Shown piece by piece: positions 38,365 through 48,012 of a stretch of DNA of 64,000 bases; the stretch's first letter is position 1; every line of letters starts with the position of its first letter. Origin of the DNA: Pelodera strongyloides (lineage: Eukaryota > Nematoda > Chromadorea > Rhabditida > Rhabditidae); assembly GCA_036852015.1 (NCBI GenBank), contig JAANDG010000603.1, forward strand, positions 23,720-87,719, read 5' to 3'. The position numbers and the translations under genes were made by a program. Below the pieces are notes generated by a model. That model made no database searches, was not told the DNA's origin, and was given only the letters and a program-made list of their open reading frames with translations.

Positions 38365-41300
38365 ATGAGCAACAAACGAACAAACGAGGTGATCTTTTTT
38401 TTCTCGTATTTCACAAATTGACCATCCTTTTTGTATTTGATCAATAATAATAAATTTGGAAATTACGGTTTTTGGAAAATCGCGAATGTGTATGTGGATG
38501 ATAAACCGAAACATCCAGCACCCTTTTTCACGAGTACTTCTACATCGTCTTTAGCAACGAACTTCATCAGAGGCCAGCCTTGATGCCCCCGCTAGCTCGG
38601 ACGGAAAGAAATATGTGTATGCAAGTCCCGCAAAGAGGGTTAGTTTCGTTACATTATCGGTTGTCGCGAGAGCTTAAACCTAACCACGATGACTGATGGC
38701 TGCTTGCCTCGTGTCTGCCCAGTTTTTGTGCCTCCCTGTCCTTCAACGTGAAAGTTGGCGGTCATGGCGGTGCAAGCGGCAATCTTACGGCGTGCATGCG
38801 GCGTGGAAAAAAGTGGCACACGGCACACCGTTGGGTATGGGCGTGCAAGCTGCACGCCGCGTGCGCGCCATTTCACCTCGGGCTTGTGGCTTGCAAGCCG
38901 CATGATAACGGCGGGCAAGTTGCACGCCATTTCCATTCCGCGTGCTTTTTTGCACGCCACGACGTTGCCAAATGGACTTCGCAAGCCGAAAGATTGCCGC
39001 TTGCATGCATGACAACTTTCGGCACTGTGAATCTATCCCGTTCCACTCTGGTCGATCACTAATGAAAACTAATTATCCCCGAAAATAGCCAATTTTTGTG
39101 CACGAACTTCTTCGTTTAATGCAGTATAACAACCGATTTTTGACAAGTATGTTCCCACCCACAGTCCCACATGGAAATGAATATAATTGGACTGCGAGAT
39201 CGCGCAGTATTTTGCATAGAGAACTTGGGAATATACATCGTCCACCGTACGTTTCATCCGGCAGTTGTACCGCTTTAACTGTGAATTACGTGGTTCGTGG
39301 TTCGATGATAGAGATATGGGCTTTCCGTTTACATGAATTATGTTTATTTAATGTTTTCTTCTTCTCTTCAGAAACGCCGTTATGGACTTGCTGATGACTC
39401 GCTTATGGTTAGTCTTTTCTTGTCATTGCGTTCTCAACAAATTATTTGCTAACGGAAGGAACGTTGGTGCTTCGTTATCAATTTTCCAGGCGATGGCGAT
39501 ATAAAAATAATCTGTATATTGGAGCGAAGGTTCATTTAGTCTGTACTGTACAGGTTAATTCAGAACGCAGTGTTCACTATGGGCGCAGTTTCGTTTCGTT
39601 TCAATTTAAAGCATTATGACACGTGGACGTGCTGCCTTTTGGATTGATTTCCATGTATTAATGTACTTTGTCAATCTTTGCCTGCTTGACGGACACATTT
39701 GAAGATGATTTACGATTTACTTTACTCGGGAATACTTTTCACTTTTCTGTCCTTTTCAGAAAGGAAACCCAAATTACTTCGGTCGCAATGGCAGATACTT
39801 ACTGCTGGCCTGCGTCAAGGAATTTCCGGAACTTTGGGACGTATTTTCCCCCTCGTATACCCTAACCAGTCGGTGAGGTCCTATGCTTCTTGGCTTCTTG
39901 CGAATATTTCCTCAACTTCGCTCTCGTGTTCACGACCTTAATAAAATAGTGGTGCGCGGCGACAACCTGGCGCGCAAAGTGCGCTCCAGGCGTACATGCC
40001 ATCTTTTTTTACCGCATGCGTCAATGCGTGACGCCACGCTGCACAGATTATCACCCGGTACCGTTTTACGGCCCGGCCGGGACCCGTGTCCGTGATGTTT
40101 GTGATGTACAAAGCGAGAGTTATTATATTAATACCATCTTTTAGTGCATACAGATGGGAACTATGGGAAGATATTTCACTATTTATCTCCGCTAAAACAA
40201 ACCTTGTGGTCTCTCGTGGGTTTGCTTTCTGTTATATCGTTTTTGAGTTTTGTCGTGTGATTAGTGGGTTAAATTTAAATCTAACCTTACCTTATTTATA
40301 TTCATTTCAATCATTTCGTGTAAATCCGGAGGTGCGCGTGCGATACAGTGCCCTATCCCAGAAGTTTTACACACACGTACGCACATGCATAAACCGCGCA
40401 TATACCGTATGAAAGACTTCTTTGACGTATGAGTAAGCCTACACTGGCTCCGCTGCGCTAATCTTGTGGTGTCTTGTGCGAAAAAGGGCTTGGAGGGGAA
40501 TCGAACCCGCGTCATATGTCTACTCGACAAGCGCTCACCTCACCGGTTGAGCTACACGCACCCTTTTTCGCAACCGCACAACCGATTCACCCTAGCACAC
40601 ACACGGTTCACAAGAGCAGGGCCGGGTTGCCTCTTTCGGCGAATCTACCCGATTTAATTGTAGGTCTTCATAACCCTGTTAACTAATGAACAGTTTTTTT
40701 AGGGTATGATGCACAGGAACACTGGCGCTGGCTGCGCGACGGATATGTGAAAAGACGGCGCGAAGGGAACATGGCGAGTAGGAGTGGAAGATTTTGGAAA
40801 TTTTACTCGGCCCTGAACTTCATGGATAACAATTTTGAAATTATGGAAAGGTGAGCTTTGACCCCTTAGGAACAGTAGATAGTCGAAAATTCGAAAACCC
40901 AAATTACGTTAGCTTTATTGCGCTATAAATTAAAAAATTAGCACTCTTATTGTTAGCAGTACAGCTTACCAGCAGGGTTTCTCTTTTTTTATTTATTTTT
41001 CCACAACTGTAACCGTCGTATCCCAGAAGCCCATTCAATAGTTGTGCATCTACTATTCGAAGTGTGATGTAGTATCTTACACTACTTCATAAGTTTGTTT
41101 GTTTCAGGTACGGACTTACGATGATAGATATGAGAAATAGATCGTGCCATGTTGAAGTCCTAGCGAAAGAAGAAAATAGACGAAAAACTTTGTCGCCTAC
41201 GGAACTTATGGAAGAACTTCAACGAGAAGCAGCCAAGGCCGTAAGTGTTCGATTCTACCTGTAACAGGTTACTTTACCGATATTCATGTTTCAACTGAAA

Positions 41301-44300
41301 CTGAAATACATCTTGTCACACTGTTTTCTAGATGAAACCAGTGTGGGCAGATGAGTTTGAAATGAAATACATCTTGTCACACTGTTTTTTAGATGAAACC
41401 AGTGTGGCCAGATGAGTTTGAAATGAAATACATCTTGTCACACTGTTTTTTTAGATGAAACCAGTGTGGCCAGATGAGTTTGAAATGAAATACATCTTGC
41501 CACGCTGTTTTCTAGATGAAACCAGTGTGGCCGTGTGGCCAGATGGGTTTGAAATGAAATACATCTTGTCAGGCTGTTTTCTAGATGAAACTAGTGTGGG
41601 CAGATGTGTTGGAAATGAAATACATCTTGTCACGCTGTTTTCTAGATGAAACCAGTGCGGCGAGATCAGTTTCAACTGAAATACATCGTGCCACTCGGTT
41701 TTCTAGGTGAAAACAGTGTGGGCAATGAGTTTGAAATGAAATACGTCTTGTCACACTGTTTTCTAGATGAAACCAGTGTGGCCAGATGAGTTTGAAATGA
41801 AATACATCTTGTCACGCTGTTTTCTAGATGAAACCAGTGTGGCCAGATGAGTTTGAAATGAAATACATCTTGTCACACTGTTTTCTAGATGAAACCAGTG
41901 CGGCGAGATCAGTTTCAACTGAAATACATCGTGCCACTCGGTTTTCTAGGTGAAAACAGTGTTGGCAGATGGGTTTGAAATGAAATACGTCTTGTCACAC
42001 TGTTTTCTAGATGAAACCAGTGCGGCGGGATGAGTTTGAAATGAAATACGTCTTGTCACACTGTTTTCTAGATGAAACCAGTGCGGCGGGATGAGTTTGA
42101 AATGAAATACGTCTTGTCACACTGTTTTTTTTAGATGAAACCAGTGTGGCCAGATGAGTTTGAAATGAAACACATCTTGAGTTGAGACACTGTTTTCTAG
42201 ATGAAACCATTGTGGCGAGATCAGTTTGAAATGAAATACATCTTGCCGTCACAGTTTTCTAGATGAAACCAGTGTGACTATATCAGTTTGAATTGTTTGA
42301 AATGAAATACATCTTGTCACACTGTTTTCTAGATGAAGCCAGTGTGACTAGATCAGTTTGAATTGTTTGAAATGAAATACATCTTGTCACACTGTTTTCT
42401 AGGTGAAAACAGTGTGGGCAGATGAGTTTGAAATGAAATACATCTTGTCACACTGTATAGATGAAACCAGTGTGGGCAGATGAGTTTGAAATGAAATACG
42501 TCTTGTCACACTGTTTTCTAGGTGAAAACAGTGTGGGCAGATGAGTTTGAAATGAAATACATTTTGTCACACTGTATATGAATGAAACCAGTGTGGGCAG
42601 ATGAGTTTGAAATGAAATACATCTTGTCACGCTGTTTTCTCGATGAAACCAGTGTGGCCAGATGGGTTTGAAATGAAATACATATTGTCACGCTGTTTTC
42701 TAGATGAAACCAGTGTGGCCAGATGGGTTTGAAATGAAATACATCTTGTCACGCTGTTTTCTAGATGAAACCAGTATGGCCAGATGGGTTTGAAATGAAA
42801 TACATCTTGTCACGCTGTTTTCTAGATGAAACTAGTGTGGCCAGATGAGTTTGAAATGAAATACATCTTGTCACGCTGTTTTCTAGATGAAACCAGTGTG
42901 GCCAGATGGGTTTGAAATGAAATACATCTTGTCACACTGTTTTCTAGATGAAACCAGTGTGACTAGATCAGTTTGAAATGAAATACATCTTGTCACACTG
43001 TTTTCTAGATGAAACCAGTGTGGCCAGATGGGTTTGAAATGAAATACATCTTGTCACACTGTTTTCTAGAGTTTCTAGATTTCTAGATGAAAACAGTGTG
43101 GCGATACCAGTTTCAACAACTGGGCAGGATTAAGTCGCGCTTAAGTATGGGAATGTTAGTGCAGTTTTGTTCAATTGTTCGTGTGTTTTAATCGTTTGCT
43201 GTCCGTGAACTTCCTGTTCAGCAAGTTCTGTGCCTCAGTATACTGTAGCTGTTTAAAAACGTTCAATAACTTGCCTATCTGCCTTCTTTCAATTAATTGA
43301 TTTTGTTTTATGCTTGTTTTCTTATTTCAGAACAACTCGTCGTTTGGTGTCTGGCCGCATCAGTCACGTGCACAAATCAGCGCGGTTGCCAAGGAGGTTA
43401 ACTACTTTTCTGAATTAATCTCAGTTAATTCGCATTTTGGTGTGTTATATGCAAATTGCGGTGGTACTAGAAATATATCAGAAAAACGTATCATAGATAG
43501 CAAAAGTAGGTGAACCGCCTCCGGTCACCGACCTCTGGTTCTCAACCCCGCTCGCCCCTTCTTTTTAGCCTCCTACGAGGGTTACAGCGGGGGCCTCCCA
43601 GGTTGGGAGAATTTGTCTGCGTGTTTCTATTCATGTAGTCCCTCTCCTCCTCTTACCTCCCACTGGGAGGCTGGGAGCATCTTCCCGGCGTTCATGCATA
43701 CGGCCGTCACGCCACTCAAAGGAGTGACCGGTCATTATTTCATCAAGTACATTTAGATCCGAGAAACCGGTCATACCACAAAACTTGACAATTGGGTGGA
43801 GGAGCAAGTTCAGGTTCAAGAGCAAACCCACGAGAGCTACAATAATGCGAGTTACGCGAGCGAAGAGGCGGAACCAGAACCAGCTCCAGCCACGCTCACT
43901 GATTTGTTCATGGTATGATAGCAGTTATCTGGTTAAAGCGAAATACCTGCAGGGTAGTGTCTCTACACTTTGCCTAAGCTTAATATATGCTAATTTCATT
44001 CACCATCCTTTTATGTTTTCGAAAATTTGTCTTCGCGCCAGCAGTTTTAAGTCCGCAGGTGATTGTTGATTTGATTATGATGTTTTCAGAACGTTCCCGA
44101 TAGCAGCAGAAGTAGCAGTTCTGTGCTCGAAGGCTTCTTGAATGCAGAAGTGAAACAAGAAGAAGAAGAAGATTTCATTAACACACTTCCATTTCATTCG
44201 GATTCATTCGTATCGACCACCAGCCAAGTGTCTGCGACGGAACAAAGAACTGTACGTTTTCATTTGTTAGCGTACAATGTGGAAATATTACCATCTTAAA

Positions 44301-46668
44301 GCAGTACAACATCCGGTTTTTGAAAGTGTGTTGAACAAGTGCATTCCCTGGTGTTAGTGATTATGAGTAGAATAAAAATCCGGTCCCATTTGGCCGTAGA
44401 TAGATAGTTGTCCAACATAGTTTCGAAAGTTGACAGTTCTATCGCTTTAAACATATGTTTTGGTGGAAAATGGGCATCCTTTACCTCACTTTTGCTATAG
44501 TCATTTGGGTTGTTCTTTAACGGACTGCCACAATGTAGTGCATCGCCTCTTTCCTTCGAATGTGATTTTCATTTCGAATATCTTTGTTTTTGAAGTTTTG
44601 AGGTAAAGGGTTGTAAAATGGATTTCGTTCAGGCGAAACCACCACCTCCTACTCCAATAGCATCGACGTCGAAGAACCACAGTGCCTCAAGGTCTCAGAG
44701 GCAGCTTCGCTCTGATTCATTCATATCAGCGGCCAGCGAAGCGCCAGTTTCGCCAGAAAAAACGGTACGTCATTTGTTTGTTTGTGTAGGTATTACGTCA
44801 TTAAATCTTACATACACATGCCGGTTTGTTAGTAAGGAAAGTGGACATTCGTTACCCTTGTCTTGGTTTATTTACTTTCCTTTTGCTAAAGAAATGCGTG
44901 ATTTTTTTCCTGGAGCAGATTACCACAGTGTGAAGTGCTTCGTCTCTTTTCCACTAATGCGTATGCGGTTATTTAAAAAGTTCAATTCGTGACTCAGTTG
45001 CACTCCCCGTTTATCAGGTGCACTGAGTGGATTTGTTATTTATTTCAATGACGAAACAATAGAAGTTCCCTGTTCCTTTTTTTGACTTTTTGAGAAATTG
45101 TATTGGGTCGAAACGGGGTGTCATGATAACTCATGACTCACTTTGCTCTCAAACTGCTATCTTATTATATAAAGGAGAAGATTTATTTGGTCTTTTGTTT
45201 GTATGCACGCAACGAAATCCTTTCATAAAGAAAATTTTCTATTCACAATCGAATGGGAACATACAAAATCTTTGCCGCTGGCGGTATTCGAACCCACAGC
45301 AGCATCCAATCTCTCGCTTCACAGTCCAACGCTCTACCTGCTGAGCTATGCTAGCTTATGACAAGGATACTCCTCTGCCCTACATACAGCACCTTCAATA
45401 GCAAATTTGCATGGTGGCATTAGTCGAGTGGTGATCCAAACTGATTATTATACGTTTCCACCATCAGAGACGTGTGATTGTGTGGGAGGAGAAAGAGACG
45501 AGAGTTAACTTTTTAAATTGCAGCAATCCTTTTTTTAAATAGGGAAACAATCGGCCGAAGGCCGATTCTTCCAGTCGGAGAAGAGCCCGTAGTGCTCTTC
45601 GAACGGCTGGTAGTTCATAATTTCCTTTGTACATCCTAAATTTATACACTTACTTTTCCTTTATGGTATTTTATATTTTTTCTTTTACTTTATTAATGTT
45701 GATTTCGTTCAGGTGAACCCAGCTCCTCCCATTGCGAGACCGTCGCGGTCGAAGAAACAGTACGATGTGAGACCTCAGAGGAAAGTTGAACCTGCTACCG
45801 TACCAGTCGCTGTACCAGTCGCCGTACCAGTAGTAACAGGTTAGATTTTGAGTTGCCTGAAGGCTTGATGCCTGTAGTACGCTGTGAGGTATACTGGTTA
45901 GCGGGCCAGGTAAAGGCCAACGGTTGTGTTTTTGAATACTGAGGCCGGTTCCAATACAGTTTATCTATGGGGTAGGTTACAGGTTACAGGCGCCTCTTGT
46001 TTAGCGTGCTCTCTTCCATGTCAAAAGCAGAAAAAGCGAGAGAGCACGCAAGAACAGGAAACACCTGTAACCTAACCCAGCGGTAAACTTTATTGGAGCC
46101 GGCCTCTGTTGTAGGTCAATTTGTAAGTTTGCTCTTGATCGTGTAAAGGAAAGAGGCGAGATGTGCAACGCCAGAGTAAGGTAAACAATTTCTACAGGCG
46201 CTCCTTTTCGTTAAAGCGAACTACCAGCTCCTTTGGAAAATTTGCATATGATAAGCAAATCCTATGTATCCTATGCTAATTTTGCGCGATAGCCGTGGAC
46301 GATCGCGCAAAATTAGCATAGGATACATAGGATTTGCTTATCATATGCAAATTTTCCAAAGGAGCTGGCAGTTCGCTTTAATGCATCACTTACCTTTAAT
46401 TTGAATAATGATCATTGTAGAACCGACACCTACTCCGGTCCCTGTGTCTGTACCGGAGCGGGAGCCGGACTCGGTACAAACTCCTAAGCGGGAGCCGTCC
46501 GCTGCCGCTCAGTCAACGTCAACCAGTTCAAGTGGAACGTTCAGTCTTTTGGAGGAAAAGTATACCAAATGGAAGTCAGAGGACAAACGATTTGCTGATG
46601 AATTTGAAAGTTCTTTGATGATGGTTCTTCTCGAACACATGCACAAATTTAACCAGAGGAGTGGTTAG
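38365..46668 (+). CDS. MADF-domain putative DNA-binding protein, copy B, 13 exons
   Basis: Exons 38365-38388, 38555-38638, 39372-39407, 39760-39872, 40154-40215, 40703-40850, 41108-41240, 43331-43396, 43757-43912, 44090-44251, 44633-44764, 45713-45839, 46421-46668 give 496 residues. It matches copy A exon by exon: MSNKRTNE against MDMKRSYDE at the start; a MADF domain at about 58-155 (LLLACVKEFPELWDVFSPSY, HWRWLRDGYVKRRREGN); EENRRKTLSPTEL; FGVWPHQSR; and the C-terminal block KYTKWKSEDKRFAD. The first two short exons were found only through their match to copy A, so they are less certain. Exon 11 (44633-44764) has no counterpart in copy A and reads as a mixture of exon 12-like and exon 10-like sequence. 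Intron 7 is about 2.1 kb and is filled by a minisatellite; intron 12 holds a perfect fold-back element and intron 11 a Helitron-like element. Confidence 0.87.
40484..40573 (-). repeat. tRNA-like sequence framed by a 12-bp inverted repeat
   Basis: On the minus strand GTAGCTCAACCGG and GGTTCGATTCC lie at A-box and B-box spacing, but the anticodon and acceptor stems do not form. TGCGAAAAAGGG and its exact inverse flank the unit. Confidence 0.55.
41293..43106. repeat. Minisatellite, about 30 units of about 60 bp, in MADF-B intron 7
   Basis: Each unit runs GATGAAACCAGTGTGGCCAG, then atgagtttgaaatgaaatac, atcttgtcacactgttttcta. Units vary by point changes and small indels (GTGTGGGCAG, GTGCGGCGAG, CACGCTG forms). 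Every unit junction can fold: CACACTGTTTTC pairs with GAAACCAGTGTG around TAGAT. Some units have GAAAACAGTGTG and pair perfectly. Confidence 0.95.
44296..44450. mobile_element. Diverged TTAA-ended MITE in MADF-B intron 10
   Basis: TTAAAGCAGTACAACATCCGG at the left and GTTCTATCGCTTTAA at the right. It is related to the main family only at the ends. Confidence 0.55.
45160..45610 (+). mobile_element. Helitron-like element carrying a tRNA-like unit, MADF-B intron 11
   Basis: A/TCTTATTATATAAAGGAG at the left. At the right are hairpin GAAGAGC-CCGTAGT-GCTCTTC (45580-45600), six bases, CTGG and T. A tRNA-like sequence lies inside at 45278-45356. Confidence 0.65.
45278..45356 (-). repeat. tRNA-like sequence inside the Helitron-like element
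   Basis: The minus strand reads GCTAGCATAGCTCAGCAGG and later GGGTTCGAATACC, with a good D arm, but the anticodon stem, acceptor stem and T stem are imperfect. A tRNA relic is more likely than a working gene. Confidence 0.5.
46211..46381. mobile_element. 171-bp near-perfect palindrome in MADF-B intron 12
   Basis: TTAAAGCGAACTACCAGCTCC at the left is mirrored at the right. The arms pair over about 80 bases around a centre near gccgtggacg. A nearly identical copy is at 58554-58724. Confidence 0.9.
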
Positions 46669-47170
46669 GGATTAGGCTTCTTTTTTTTGTGAAACTGAAA
46701 CGTGAGCTTAGCGACTCCACTAAAGGCGCATAATGGCACCCATTTTATAACACGTGCAAGTGTCTAGCATACGTTTCATGAACAGCTTGGCGTACCGCTT
46801 AGAAGGGAATATGCGCGCACTTTTTGTTAGGTATAAATGTACAGTACACTATTGATGCACTAAGGTAATTAAGATGCATCTACTCTTTGGAACTTGTTCT
46901 TTTTTTTGTATGTTCTCATCTTTTATTTTAATGTTATGTTATGTTGTATGTTTAATTAGGACTGTTGGTAACGTAAGGTCGAACGGTCCTGCTAAAGGCC
47001 AAGCATGCACTAGTCGTAATCATTATTATTATAATTATTATTATTATTATCACTCGTTCCAGATACAAATACTCCAAAAGGGGAAAGTGTTGTGGATTCT
47101 ACTCTTATATAAAACTAACCATTTGGAGGTGTAGAACTGTTTTTAACTTGAGACACCTAGTAATCGTTAA

Positions 47171-47442
47171 GGGCGCGTTCGGGATTGATTTTCCGAAAGG
47201 AAACTAGGCCAAATCCTCGTTCGGGATGGACTTTTTGGAAACGTTCCAATGCTTGGTGAAAACAAAAAATACAGTATGAATGAGCATGGAAAATTTGAAA
47301 AATATGTGCGGGAAACGTTTTTCGCAAGCTAATTCATACTGTATTTTTTGTTTTCTCCAAGCATTGGAACGTTTCCAAAAAGTCCATGCCGAACGAGGAT
47401 TTGGCCGAGTTTCCTTTCGGAAAATCAATCCCGAACGCGCCC
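47171..47442. mobile_element. 272-bp palindromic fold-back element, second copy
   Basis: Same ends (GGGCGCGTTCGGGATTG) and same length as 8089-8360, with the central part in the opposite orientation. Confidence 0.85.
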
Positions 47443-47463
47443 TAATATCGATTGATGTCTGTT

Positions 47464-47630
47464 ATGGGGTTTCCATGTATGCCAAAAACAACTGTGCGTT
47501 CCCTTCCAAGTATGCAAAAATTTACCGTATTTTCCCTGATTTGAATACTTGACATGATAAATTAATACATGGGTCTCGCGAAGTCGTAAAATACGCTAAA
47601 TTTGTCCGGATACTTGGAAACCCCGTTATC
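47464..47630. repeat. Dispersed repeat with GGGGTTTCCA-type inverted ends
   Basis: Starts ggggtttccatgtatgcc and ends gtccggatacttggaaaccc. An inverted copy is at about 62840-63004. Confidence 0.7.
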
Positions 47631-47805
47631 GGAATACTTGCCCATTTGTAATAATTTAATTTTTTATTGTATTTATTCGTTGTTTGGTTTTGCATATGTT
47701 CATAATAAATGCGCACTGTTTTTATAAAAATGTTATAAACACCATATGCGTATTTCCTCTGACGTCATGAAAAGGACTCTCAAAATGCAGCTCTGGAAAA
47801 AAAAC

Positions 47806-47811
47806 TTTATT
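47806..47811 (-). terminator. Poly(A) signal of chemoreceptor copy 1
   Basis: Minus-strand AATAAA about 200 bases beyond the TAG stop. Confidence 0.45.
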
Positions 47812-48012
47812 AGTCCTTACAATTAGCTTATGGCCAATACAGGAATGCTAATGATTAGCTGAACTCTATTTATAACCCTGATGAACTTCCGATTGAAATT
47901 TCTCCCAGAGTGAAGGACTTGAGTGAGCTTATTTGATCAAATATGATTTCACAAGACAAACACGTTCTTAACTAATTCTTTAGCTCTTACATTTCTAACG
48001 AGTTCCTTGGTC

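Larger units (their letters stand above)
46669..48012. other. Convergent gap between MADF-B and chemoreceptor copy 1
   Basis: Holds a 272-bp fold-back element (47171-47442), a repeat at 47464-47630 and poly(A) signals for both flanking genes. No further gene. Confidence 0.5.

Noticed and set aside
41451..42630. Open frames on both strands of the minisatellite with repeated SRKQ/CISFQTH units
   Set aside because: They arise because the repeat period is sometimes a multiple of three. Indels break every frame and the array lies inside an intron.
41293..43106. CRISPR-like array
   Set aside because: Direct repeats with no unique spacers, units about 60 bp and fully repetitive, in a eukaryotic intron.
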